Below are positions 5,350-13,232 of a stretch of 15,966 nucleotides of DNA, one piece after another. The notes under the pieces are model-generated. The model searched no databases and was not told the DNA's origin. It worked only from the letters and a program-made list of their open reading frames with translations. The position numbers were made by a program, and so were the translations under genes. Where the stretch lies: NCBI GenBank assembly GCA_946479785.1, contig CAMLHQ010000073.1:1-15966 (forward strand), in the 5' to 3' direction. The stretch comes from an uncultured Nitrospira sp. (GTDB taxonomy: Bacteria; Nitrospirota; Nitrospiria; Nitrospirales; Nitrospiraceae). Positions within the stretch are counted from its first letter, which is position 1, and the number at the start of each line of letters is the position of its first letter.

Positions 5350-8034
5350 TCAACGCTGCCAGGGGGCCTGGTCATCCGCTCGGACACCCAGATCCTGTGC
5401 GGCTTGCCGGACAGTCTGCGCCTCGACCGTCCCGTGCTGCTTATGCAGGGCATACAACGTGGCCACCACCAGATGTTCGGCATCGATTTCAAAGAAGCGT
5501 CGCAACGCCTGGCGGGTGTCGCTCCGGCCGAATCCGTCGGTGCCCAGCGCAAGCAGCCCGCCCGGCACCCATGGAGCAATTTGTTCGCTGACCAGGCGGA
5601 CATAATCGCTCACAGCCACAGAGGGACCGTCGAATGCTTGAACGGCCTTCTGGAGGTAGCTGATCCGCGGCGGGTCTACCGGATGCAACATGTTCCACCG
5701 CTCAGCCTCCAGCGTCCGCAGACGCAACGTTTTGTAACTGGTCACACTCCACACATCGGCCGCCACGCCGTACCGCTGCAGCAAGAGGTCCTGCGCCCGC
5801 AGCGCCTCGTTGACCAGCGGGCCACTCGCCAAGAGATGCGCCCGGTGGCGGGCACGCTCGGGAGCCGGACGGAAGCGGTACATGCCTTCCCGAATCCCTT
5901 CCTCGGCGCCGGCCGGCATGGCCGGCATCGGATAGGATTCGTTGTAGAGCGTAATGTAATAGGACAGCTCTTCCTGGTCCTGATACATGCGCTTGAGCCC
6001 GTCTTGCAGAATGACCGCCAGTTCAAACATGAAGGCCGGATCGTAGGCGGCAATCGTCGGGGATGCGCTGGCCAGCAGATGGCTGTGCCCATCCTGGTGC
6101 TGCAGGCCTTCGCCTTCCAACGTCGTGCGTCCGGCGGTTGCGCCCAACAGGAAGCCGCGGGTCCGCATGTCAGAGGCGGCCCAGATCAAATCGCCGACGC
6201 GTTGAAACCCGAACATCGAGTAAAAAATGTAGAAGGGAATCGTGTTGAGGGCATGCGTCGCGTACGCCGTACCGGTGGCGATATAGGACGACATCGCGCC
6301 CGCCTCGGTGATGCCTTCTTCGAGGATCTGTCCGTTTGTCGCTTCGAAGTAATAGAGCAGAGAACTCTTGTCGACCGGTTCATAGAGCTGCCCGATATGC
6401 GAATAGATGCCGTACTGGCGGAAAAGCGCCTCCAGGCCGAATGTACGAGCTTCGTCGGGAATGATCGGCACGAGATGCTTTCCGAATTCTTTGATGCCGA
6501 GCAGGCGGCCCAGCATGCGGGCAAACCCCATCGTCGTGGACACCGCCCGCTCACCCGAGCCCTCGAGAAACTCCTTGAACTGCTCGAGCGCCGGAGTCTC
6601 AAGGGACTCGACCTTGACTCGTCGTTCCGGCAGGAACCCGCCCATGGCCTTGCGCCGCTCGGCGAGGTAGGTGGCTTCCGGGCTGCCGGCCGGCGGCCGG
6701 AAGAACGGGGTCGACCCGAGTTGGTCGTCGGAGACCGGCACGCCGAAGCGGGTGCGGAACTCACGCAGCTCGTGCTCGTTCATCTTTTTCTGCTGATGGG
6801 TGATGTTGCGGCCCTCGCCTGCTTCGCCCAGTCCGTAGCCTTTGATCGTTTTGGCCAGGATCACCGTGGGCCGGCCCTTGTGGTCAATCGCAGCCTTGTA
6901 CGCCGCATAGACCTTGCGCGGATCGTGGCCCCCGCGCAGCATCTTGTGGATCTGCTCGTCCGAATAAGTCTCCACCATTTTGAGCAACCGTGGATCGGCG
7001 CCGAAGAAGTGCTTGCGCGCGAACGCGCCCCCTTCCACGGTGTACTTCTGATACCAGCCGTCGACCACCTCGCCCATACGTTTCACCAGCAGGCCCTCGT
7101 CGTCCTTGGCCAGCAACGGATCCCAGTCACAACCCCAGATGACCTTGATCACGTTCCAGCCGGCGCCGCGGAAGATGGCTTCCAGCTCCTGAATGATTTT
7201 GCCGTTGCCGCGCACCGGGCCGTCGAGGCGTTGCAGATTGCAGTTGACCACCCAGATCAGATTGTCCAGCCGTTCGCGCGAAGCCAGCGTCAGTGCGCCG
7301 AGACTTTCCGGCTCATCGGTCTCGCCGTCGCCGACGAACGCCCACACGCGCTGCTGGCTTGTATCTTTGAGGCCCCTGTCCTGCAGGTACCGGTTGAACC
7401 GCGCCTGGTAGATCGACATGATGGCGCCGAGCCCCATCGAGACCGTGGGAAATTCCCAATAGTCGGGCAGGAGCCAGGGATGCGGATAGGACGATAGGCC
7501 CCGTCCGCTTCCGCTCAGCTCGCGGCGGAAGTGATGCAGCGCTTCTTCCGGCAGGCGGCCTTCGACGTAGCCGCGCGCATAGATGCCCGGCGCCGCATGG
7601 CCCTGGAAATACACCATATCACCGCCCTGCGGTGCGTCTTTGCCATGCAGAAAGTGGTGGAAGGCGACTTCGTACAACGTGGCCGCTGAAGCAAACGTCG
7701 AAATGTGTCCGCCGATGCCCGGATGCTGCTTGTTGGCTTTGACCACCATCGCCATGGCATTCCAGCGGATGAGGCTGCGGATCCGGCGTTCGATCTCGAG
7801 ATTGCCGGGGTAGGGCGGTTCCTCAGCGGCAGGAATGGTATTGATGTAGGGCGTATTGAGCGGTGCGGAGACCTGCCCGCCGCGTGCGCCGATCCGATCA
7901 CGGAGACGCTCGAAGAGGTACGTCGCCCGGTCGACGCCTTTCGCCTGCAGCACGTAGTCCAGAGAATCCAGCCACTCGCGGGTTTCTTGCGGATCGTTAT
8001 CGTATGACTGGGGCAGGGGTCGTTCGTCGCTCAT
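5350..8034 (-). CDS. aceE: Pyruvate dehydrogenase E1 component, homodimeric type
   Basis: This 894-residue thiamine-diphosphate enzyme decarboxylates pyruvate and acetylates the lipoyl arm of E2. The length matches the single-chain (homodimeric) E1 of E. coli (887) and not the split alpha/beta type. The thiamine-diphosphate motif runs from GDGETDEPES (235-244) to NCNLQRLDG (264-272). Other family stretches are HPGIGGHISTF (104-114), YFQGHAAPGIYARG (142-155) and LSSYPHPWLLPDYWEFPTVSMG (180-201, given here only in part as a landmark). AGGGCAAGAG lies before the ATG as ribosome-binding site. It is the first gene of aceE-aceF-lpd-ligase. No PdhR-type regulator is adjacent. A small hairpin sits just upstream of the ribosome-binding site. 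No frameshift or missing motif was seen. Confidence 0.97.
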   Translation of the reverse strand: MSDERPLPQSYDNDPQETREWLDSLDYVLQAKGVDRATYLFERLRDRIGARGGQVSAPLNTPYINTIPAAEEPPYPGNLEIERRIRSLIRWNAMAMVVKANKQHPGIGGHISTFASAATLYEVAFHHFLHGKDAPQGGDMVYFQGHAAPGIYARGYVEGRLPEEALHHFRRELSGSGRGLSSYPHPWLLPDYWEFPTVSMGLGAIMSIYQARFNRYLQDRGLKDTSQQRVWAFVGDGETDEPESLGALTLASRERLDNLIWVVNCNLQRLDGPVRGNGKIIQELEAIFRGAGWNVIKVIWGCDWDPLLAKDDEGLLVKRMGEVVDGWYQKYTVEGGAFARKHFFGADPRLLKMVETYSDEQIHKMLRGGHDPRKVYAAYKAAIDHKGRPTVILAKTIKGYGLGEAGEGRNITHQQKKMNEHELREFRTRFGVPVSDDQLGSTPFFRPPAGSPEATYLAERRKAMGGFLPERRVKVESLETPALEQFKEFLEGSGERAVSTTMGFARMLGRLLGIKEFGKHLVPIIPDEARTFGLEALFRQYGIYSHIGQLYEPVDKSSLLYYFEATNGQILEEGITEAGAMSSYIATGTAYATHALNTIPFYIFYSMFGFQRVGDLIWAASDMRTRGFLLGATAGRTTLEGEGLQHQDGHSHLLASASPTIAAYDPAFMFELAVILQDGLKRMYQDQEELSYYITLYNESYPMPAMPAGAEEGIREGMYRFRPAPERARHRAHLLASGPLVNEALRAQDLLLQRYGVAADVWSVTSYKTLRLRTLEAERWNMLHPVDPPRISYLQKAVQAFDGPSVAVSDYVRLVSEQIAPWVPGGLLALGTDGFGRSDTRQALRRFFEIDAEHLVVATLYALHKQHGTVEAQTVRQAAQDLGVRADDQAPWQR

Positions 8035-8051
8035 GGATTGCTCTTGCCCTC

Positions 8052-8076
8052 ATCTTACCGGGATGGACCCGAAGAT
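8052..8076 (-). promoter_or_regulatory. Small hairpin in the aceE leader
   Basis: ATCTT (8052-8056) pairs with AAGAT (8072-8076) and CGGG (8059-8062) with CCCG (8068-8071). There is a 2-base bulge and a 5-base loop. It ends 17 bases upstream of the aceE ATG, next to the ribosome-binding site. No T tract follows, so it is unlikely to be a terminator for the gene upstream. A control role is inferred. A TTGACC lies further upstream on the minus strand, but without a convincing -10 partner. Confidence 0.3.
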
Positions 8077-8169
8077 CGCAAAAGTGACAACTGGGTCTCC
8101 CTCGTTGGGGATTTGGTTAAGCGAGCAAGGTCAAGGAGAGAAAAAGATGATATGGCTAGAGAAGGAAGT

Positions 8170-8802
8170 TCAATCAGCATTAAGCTTTCCGTGGGCCTTA
8201 AGGATGAAAATTGCATATTCTTGAACCAACTCGTGCAAGAGCTTTGTAACAATTACTTCCATCATATCTCTTGCTCCGAAGCCAAGCTTGGCATTCTGCC
8301 ATTGATCCCTAGCCGGTATCGGCCCTGCCGTACACTGTATATGATAGACGACGGGATAATCGGTTCCAACCGTCCATAACTCACAACTAAATACGCCTCG
8401 TTCATACTCGAGAAGAGTGGTGTCTGAACGAGGGCTGCTGTCGTTACGAAAGTCGGTTTGGAGGAATGCAAAGCTGCTTAGAAACGTTTTGGCGACATAC
8501 GCGCTTAACTTGGTGCGGCCCAGGCCGATTTCCTCAGCTGTGCCGCGTGTTGAGACGAGCGGTTCTGAAAAATGTTTTATGTTTTTTGCCGTTCTGTATC
8601 GATCTCCATCATATATCTTTTCAAAGGTCTGACGCCGCTTTTCCTCGGTCCCTTCTTGTCCTTGTAACTTAAGATATTCAGCTGTCAGTTCAGACAATTC
8701 TTCATCGGATAGCGTCTTGTGTAGCTCGCCGTACACTAATGTAGTAGGAAGGGCCCAGAAAGCAAGGCACAGTAGGTGACGTAGAAGCATTGACCTATCC
8801 AT
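8170..8802 (-). CDS. Exported protein of unknown function, 210 aa
   Basis: I do not recognise this family. The N-terminus is a signal peptide: basic start, hydrophobic stretch LLCLAFWALPTTLVYG, with likely cleavage near residue 25. The mature part begins with an acidic helical stretch (EELSELTAEYLKLQGQEG) and is mixed charged afterwards. Two cysteines (Cys140 and Cys157) flank a Trp/Tyr/Val-rich segment and could form a disulfide in the periplasm. The C-terminal third looks helical. GAGGAAGTGAG lies upstream of the ATG. The DNA is visibly AT-richer than the PDH operon and the pump gene, and codon choice looks less GC-biased, which hints at transfer. It is 135 bp upstream of aceE on the same strand; co-transcription is possible but nothing links the functions. 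Confidence 0.7.
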   Translation of the reverse strand: MDRSMLLRHLLCLAFWALPTTLVYGELHKTLSDEELSELTAEYLKLQGQEGTEEKRRQTFEKIYDGDRYRTAKNIKHFSEPLVSTRGTAEEIGLGRTKLSAYVAKTFLSSFAFLQTDFRNDSSPRSDTTLLEYERGVFSCELWTVGTDYPVVYHIQCTAGPIPARDQWQNAKLGFGARDMMEVIVTKLLHELVQEYAIFILKAHGKLNAD

Positions 8803-8928
8803 TAAATCTCACTTCCTCGATGTTTCAAAGTCAGCCGCCTTGTCCGGTTCGAAGACTCCATTAGCACTTCGCCGAAGCTGTGGGGCGTTGTGAATTAGTG
8901 GATTCCCTAGTGGGTAGGCCTCTTCATC

Positions 8929-8946
8929 CCGGCAGTGATTTGCCGG
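8929..8946. promoter_or_regulatory. Inverted repeat CCGGCA-N6-TGCCGG
   Basis: The 6-base arms are perfectly complementary around a 6-base spacer. The string ATTTGCCGG at 8938-8946 recurs at 9058-9066. A related pair, GCCGG (9052-9056) and CCGGC (9063-9067), lies 106 bases further on. This may be an operator pair for one of the two divergent genes. Confidence 0.35.
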
Positions 8947-9013
8947 TGCGGTGCGCGCGACCGTTTCAGTAGCACAAACGCATACCATAGCAAAACATTA
9001 TCCTGTGATTTGT

Positions 9014-9040
9014 GGTTTCTTGTGGGGTTTAGGTTGTCTG
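9014..9040 (+). repeat. GT-rich element, copy 2
   Basis: This copy matches the element at 911-934: GGTTTCTTGTG, one substitution, GGTT, an extra T, AGGTTG, one substitution, CTG. It lies 130 bases upstream of the 9170 start. A CCTAG-containing string lies further upstream in both regions (837-852 and 8905-8918), so the two upstream regions may be related over a longer stretch. Confidence 0.4.
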
Positions 9041-9169
9041 TGGTAGGGTCTGCCGGAATTTGCCGGCTCCAAACCGCACGTCGTGGGGCCGACGGGCTCT
9101 TTATTGTATGGAATTGATGGCGTCTGAGAATCTTCTTCGGTAGACTCACACGAGGTAAGGCCCTTCTCG

Positions 9170-9484
9170 ATGAACCGATTGATCAGCACCAAAATTCTGC
9201 TCATTATCGCCGTCTGGTTATTGACCGGCGGCCTCTCGTTCGCTGACTCCTTCGACCTTACCGATGAGCTTCAAAATTCTCTTCTCGATCGAACGTTCGC
9301 GCTTGAAACGGATCTTGATGAAGTTCGAGAGTCCGTCGAGGAGGGAGTGGGTCCGCTTGCGTATCTCGTCCCGGATATCACCCGGCTGGAAATGCATTCC
9401 GTTGATCCCCCAGTGTCGTTCGACCTTCTCGTAAAGGAGGCCATGCGCCCTTTACATGAAGTGCTCCGGACATTACGAATCTGA
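9170..9484 (+). CDS. Small exported protein of unknown function, 104 aa
   Basis: I do not recognise this protein. It starts with a signal peptide (basic start, then ILLIIAVWLLTGGLSFA), with likely cleavage after residue 25. The mature part is about 79 residues, acidic (LETDLDEVRESVEEG), without cysteines, and probably helical. GAGGTAAGG ends nine bases before the ATG. It lies 110 bp upstream of the RND permease on the same strand and could be co-transcribed with it. That makes it a candidate periplasmic accessory, but it has none of the length or lipoyl/barrel features of an RND adaptor protein. Confidence 0.7.
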   Translation: MNRLISTKILLIIAVWLLTGGLSFADSFDLTDELQNSLLDRTFALETDLDEVRESVEEGVGPLAYLVPDITRLEMHSVDPPVSFDLLVKEAMRPLHEVLRTLRI

Positions 9485-9594
9485 TTCCTTCACCATAGGG
9501 TGGTCGTACGCTCTCGTCATTGGCAGGCCTCCGCTCCATGGCAGCCGATGACGTCAACTTATGAGGCCGTTGTACAAGGAGACCGATAGGTCCG

Positions 9595-12500
9595 ATGCTT
9601 GAACGACTGATCAGTTTTTCGCTCACCCAACGTGTGTTCGTTTGTATCCTAGGGCTCGTGCTCATGTTCAGCGGGCTCTATGCGTTTCACGTGCTTGACG
9701 TGGTCGCCTATCCCGATCCCTCGCCTCCGATGATCGAAGTGATCACGCAGTACCCCGGCTGGTCGGCTGAACAGATTGAACGGGCGATCACGTTGCCGAT
9801 CGAGATCGCGCTCCAAGGCATGCCGGGCCTGACGGACATCCGCTCGCTCTCCATCTTCGGCCTCAGCGATCTGAAAGTCTATTTCCAATTCGGCACCGAT
9901 TACTTCCGTGATCGCCAGGAAGTTCTGAACCGGCTGCAATTGATCACGTTGCCCCAGAACGTTCAGCCGGCGATTTCTCCGTGGTCGGCCATCGCCGAGA
10001 TTTATCGCTATGAAGTAGAAGGCGCCGGGAAAACTCTCACCGATCTCAAAACGATCCAGGACTGGCAGATCCGACGGGAGTTCAAGCGAGTGCCCGGCGT
10101 CATCGATGTGACGACGTTCGGGGGGACCACGAAGGAATTTCATGTCGACCTCGATCCCGGCCGGCTTCTCAGTTACAACGTGACGCTCGACCAGGCCATT
10201 AAGGCGCTGGTTCAGAGCAATACCGACGTCGGCGGCAACTATCTGACCATGGGTGCGCAGAGTTTCAACGTCAGGGGCATGGGGTTGATGAAAAACCTCG
10301 ATGACATCGCCGATACCGTCGTCACCGAGAAAGAAGGAACGCCGATCTTCGTGCGCAATCTCGGTCAAACGAGCGTGGGGTATCGTGTCCGTCTCGGAAA
10401 AGTCGGCATCAATGAGCGCGACGACGTGGTGGAAGGGGTCGTGCTGTTGCAACGAGGTGAACAGGCTCTCCCCGTGCTGGAGCGGGTCCATAAAAAAGTC
10501 GAGGAGTTGAACAAGAGCCGACTGCCGGGCGGCGTGGCGATCAAGACCTTCTATGACCGGACGGTGCTGATCCACACGACGATCGAAACGGTCGTCGACA
10601 TTTTAATCGCAGGGGTGGTGTTGGTTTCCATCATCCTCTATGTATTCTTGGGGCATGTGCGGACCGCATTGATCGTGGCCCTCACGGTTCCGGTCGCGCT
10701 CCTCTTCACCTTCTGCGTCATGGTCCTGCGCGGTCAGTCGGCGAACCTTATTTCGCTCGGCGCGATCGACTTCGGCATCATCGTCGATTCCACGCTGATC
10801 ATGGTGGAGAGCATTTTCTATCATATCTCGCACAAACGGACACAGAGGTTGACGGTCCCGATGCATGTGATGCGGGCGGCCAGGGAAGTGGGCCGGCCCA
10901 TCTTTTTTGCCACCACAATCATCGTGGTGGCCTTCATGCCCTTGTTTACGATGACAGGCGTGCCGGGAAAGATCTTTTCGCCGATGTCGCTCACCTACGG
11001 ATTGGCATTGACTGGGGCGCTGTTAATGGCCTTTACCCTCGCACCCGCATTGTGCGTGCTGCTGCTCTCAGATGACGTGCGAGAGACCGATACAGCCATC
11101 GTCGAATGGATCAGAAAGAAGTATATGGCCACGCTGGCTTGGGCGCTGGATCATGAAGTGGTCGTCATCGGCGTTGCCGGCGCGGCGTTGATTGTGGCCT
11201 TGTTGGCCGTGCCCTTCATCGGGGGCGAGTTCATGCCCGCCTTGGAGGAAGGGAACATCTGGATGCGGGCAACCCTGCCCGTGGATATTTCGTTCGAGCA
11301 GGCGGCGCAGTTGTCGACGGAGCTTCGGCGAGTATTCAAAGATGTGCCGGAAGTGATCGATGTGGCGTCGCAGCTGGGGCGACCGGACGACGGGACTGAC
11401 CCGACGAGCTTCTTCAACGCCGAGTTCCTCGTCACGTTGAGGCCCAAGTCCGAGTGGCGATCGTCGATCAAGCACAAACACGAGCTGATCAATGAAATCG
11501 AGCGGGAATTGGAATCCTTCCCCGGGATCTCCTTCAACTTTTCTCAGGCGATCCAGGACAACGTGCAGGAGGCCATGTCGGGTGTCAAAGGCGAAAACGC
11601 CATCAAGCTCTTTGGTCCCGATCTCCGACAGTTGGAGACGACGGCCGTGAAGGTTCAGCAGGTGATGAAAGAGGTCCGCGGAGTGCGAGACCTCGGCGTG
11701 CTGCATTTGCTCGGGCAGCCGAATTTGATCATCGAAGTCAATCGCCAAGAATGTGCTCGGTATGGCTTGCAGGTCGGGGATGTCAATGACGTCATCCAGG
11801 CTGCGATCGGGGGACAAGCCGTGACGCAGGTGTACGAAGGGGAGAAATGGTTCGATTTGGTCGTGAGATTTCTGCCGGAATATCGTCGGGATGTCGAGTC
11901 GATCGGCCAGATTCTCGTCAGTACGCCGGACGGGGCCAGGATTCCGATCAAGCAGTTGGCTCAGATCTCGGAACAGACCGGCGCATTCATCATCTACCGT
12001 GAAAACAATGAGCGGTACATTCCAATCAAGTTCAGCGTGCGCGGTCGGGACTTGGAAGGGACGGTAAAAGAGGCTCAGGAGGCACTCGCGAAAAGCGTGT
12101 CGCTGCCGGAAGGCTATCGCATGGAATGGCATGGCGAATACGATCAACTCCAGGACGAGAAGGCCCGATTGGCCACAATCGTTCCCATTACGTTGGTGCT
12201 GATCTTGTTCCTCGTTTACTTTGTGCTCAACTCAATGCGCGATGCTATGATCGTGCTGATCGCCGTGCCGTTTTCGCTTGTCGGCGGCGTGCTGGCGCTG
12301 GCGTTGACCGGCACGAATTTCAGCATTTCGGCTGCCGTCGGATTCATTTCACTCTTCGGGGTGGCGGTGCAGGGCGGGTTGATTCTGGTGAGCCGGATAC
12401 AGGACCATTTGCAGGAAGGGCTCGACATCCGCACCGCCATTTTGAAAAGCGCGGAAGTTCGCATGCGCCCCGTCCTCATGACCTCGCTGGCCGCGGCCAT

Positions 12501-12666
12501 CGGACTCATTCCTGCGGCGGTGGCGACCGGCATCGGCGCTCAGTCGCAGCAGCCGCTGGCGCGCGTCGTCGTGGGCGGGATGCTCACCTCTGCTGTATTG
12601 ATCCTCGTTGTGTTGCCCATTCTCTACCGGCTGGCCTATCGATGGAGCAAAGGGGAAGAGACATAA
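9595..12666 (+). CDS. Heavy-metal efflux RND permease, CzcA/CusA family
   Basis: This inner-membrane proton antiporter of 1023 residues has the length and order of the HME-RND family. TM1 (about 10-30) is followed by a periplasmic porter domain, then TM2-6 (about 335-500), TM7 (about 522-545), a second porter domain, and TM8-12 (about 860-1015). The TM4 proton-relay signature is complete: AIDFGIIVDSTLIMVES with Asp392, Asp398 and Glu405. It marks the heavy-metal branch rather than drug pumps. Around EAMSGVKG the residue aligned with a CusA metal-binding Met is Glu, as in CzcA-like pumps. This favours Zn/Co/Cd/Ni over Cu/Ag, but specificity is inferred. AAGGAGA lies 12 bases before the ATG. 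Normally CzcB and CzcC partners sit beside it; none is present here, only a small exported protein upstream and a nuclease downstream. Confidence 0.93.
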   Translation: MLERLISFSLTQRVFVCILGLVLMFSGLYAFHVLDVVAYPDPSPPMIEVITQYPGWSAEQIERAITLPIEIALQGMPGLTDIRSLSIFGLSDLKVYFQFGTDYFRDRQEVLNRLQLITLPQNVQPAISPWSAIAEIYRYEVEGAGKTLTDLKTIQDWQIRREFKRVPGVIDVTTFGGTTKEFHVDLDPGRLLSYNVTLDQAIKALVQSNTDVGGNYLTMGAQSFNVRGMGLMKNLDDIADTVVTEKEGTPIFVRNLGQTSVGYRVRLGKVGINERDDVVEGVVLLQRGEQALPVLERVHKKVEELNKSRLPGGVAIKTFYDRTVLIHTTIETVVDILIAGVVLVSIILYVFLGHVRTALIVALTVPVALLFTFCVMVLRGQSANLISLGAIDFGIIVDSTLIMVESIFYHISHKRTQRLTVPMHVMRAAREVGRPIFFATTIIVVAFMPLFTMTGVPGKIFSPMSLTYGLALTGALLMAFTLAPALCVLLLSDDVRETDTAIVEWIRKKYMATLAWALDHEVVVIGVAGAALIVALLAVPFIGGEFMPALEEGNIWMRATLPVDISFEQAAQLSTELRRVFKDVPEVIDVASQLGRPDDGTDPTSFFNAEFLVTLRPKSEWRSSIKHKHELINEIERELESFPGISFNFSQAIQDNVQEAMSGVKGENAIKLFGPDLRQLETTAVKVQQVMKEVRGVRDLGVLHLLGQPNLIIEVNRQECARYGLQVGDVNDVIQAAIGGQAVTQVYEGEKWFDLVVRFLPEYRRDVESIGQILVSTPDGARIPIKQLAQISEQTGAFIIYRENNERYIPIKFSVRGRDLEGTVKEAQEALAKSVSLPEGYRMEWHGEYDQLQDEKARLATIVPITLVLILFLVYFVLNSMRDAMIVLIAVPFSLVGGVLALALTGTNFSISAAVGFISLFGVAVQGGLILVSRIQDHLQEGLDIRTAILKSAEVRMRPVLMTSLAAAIGLIPAAVATGIGAQSQQPLARVVVGGMLTSAVLILVVLPILYRLAYRWSKGEET

Positions 12667-12694
12667 ATCGAGCCCGGCGGTTGCAGATTTGGAG

Positions 12695-12714
12695 AGATTC
12701 ACTTGGTGGAATCT
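12695..12714 (+). terminator. Weak inverted repeat after the RND gene
   Basis: AGATTC (12695-12700) pairs with GAATCT (12709-12714) and two more inner base pairs are possible. The stem is AT-rich and no T tract follows, so it is a poor intrinsic terminator. It may be only a spacer between the pump gene and the nuclease gene, which would then be co-transcribed. Confidence 0.2.
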
Positions 12715-12740
12715 GAGCGGCAGAGTACCATCATAATAGC

Positions 12741-13232
12741 ATGGGGTTTAAGACTAACGGCTTCATGGTCGCGATAGCATTCTCGGCGATTATCATTCCA
12801 TCCCATTCGCGCGCGGACTTCACAACGAGAGTCCTATCGGTGGACGAAGGGGATAAGCTGACCATTTCCCATCGAGGGCGAGATCAGGTGATTCACCTCC
12901 GCGATATCGATTGTCCGGAACTCAAGCAGCCATACGGGAAGCAAGCCCGGCATGTCACCGCTGCCTTTGTTGGAGGACGGGAAGTGGTCGTGCGGGGACT
13001 CCATCGTAATCGACAGGGGCGGACCACCGCCGAAGTGTTTCTTCAGGATGGACGCAACGTCGGCTACGAATTGGTGAGAGAAGGGTTGGCCTGGGTAAGA
13101 CCTGAAACACCGGGAGGTCAGAGCCTGGCTGATCTTGAACGAGTTTCACGGGCGGAAGGAAAGGGCCTCTGGTCTGAGCCTCATCCTGTACCGCCCTGGC
13201 AGTGGAAGGTCAAGAAGAAGTTTCAACAGTAG
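12741..13232 (+). CDS. Exported staphylococcal-nuclease-like protein (thermonuclease family) with an altered catalytic site
   Basis: The 163-residue protein has a signal peptide (MVAIAFSAIIIPSHSRA) and an SNase-type OB-fold domain from about residue 26 to the end. Family landmarks are VDEGDKLTI (Ca2+-side Asp38), the core DIDCPELKQPYGKQA (Asp57, Glu60) and NRQGRTTAEV (Arg94), then the C-terminal ELVREGLAWV and GLW segments. By alignment with the usual R-L-x-G-I-D-x-P-E motif, Glu60 and Arg94 match the catalytic Glu43 and Arg87 of S. aureus nuclease, but the Arg35 position is His52. The family cleaves DNA and RNA with Ca2+; whether this one is active is uncertain. It acts outside the cytoplasm. 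The ribosome-binding site is weak and an ATG at 12765 is an alternative start. It follows the RND gene by 74 bp, and its 3' end overlaps the convergent sortase gene. Confidence 0.87.
   Translation: MGFKTNGFMVAIAFSAIIIPSHSRADFTTRVLSVDEGDKLTISHRGRDQVIHLRDIDCPELKQPYGKQARHVTAAFVGGREVVVRGLHRNRQGRTTAEVFLQDGRNVGYELVREGLAWVRPETPGGQSLADLERVSRAEGKGLWSEPHPVPPWQWKVKKKFQQ

Larger units (their letters stand above)
8803..9169. other. Divergent intergenic region, 367 bp, no gene seen
   Basis: This region separates two genes for exported proteins of unknown function on opposite strands and should hold both promoters. It contains an inverted repeat (8929-8946), TGCCGG repeats (9051-9067), the GT-rich element (9014-9040), and CCCTAGTGGGTAGG at 8905-8918 with arms CCTA/TAGG. 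I could not assign a -35/-10 pair with confidence. Confidence 0.5.

Noticed and set aside
5404..7497. A 697-codon open frame on the plus strand
   Set aside because: It is exactly antisense to aceE. The protein has no recognisable domain, while the minus strand encodes a full-length E1. Long antisense frames are common opposite GC-rich genes.
8148..8225. Small plus-strand frame of 25 codons after AAGGAGAG
   Set aside because: It has a good Shine-Dalgarno, but it overlaps the 3' end of the better-supported minus-strand exported-protein gene, has no recognisable features, and is short enough to be chance.
11068..12147. Minus-strand open frame of 359 codons (and another of 308 codons at 9649-10575)
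   Set aside because: Both are antisense to the RND permease, have His/Asp/Arg-rich non-protein-like composition and no domain. They are shadow frames.
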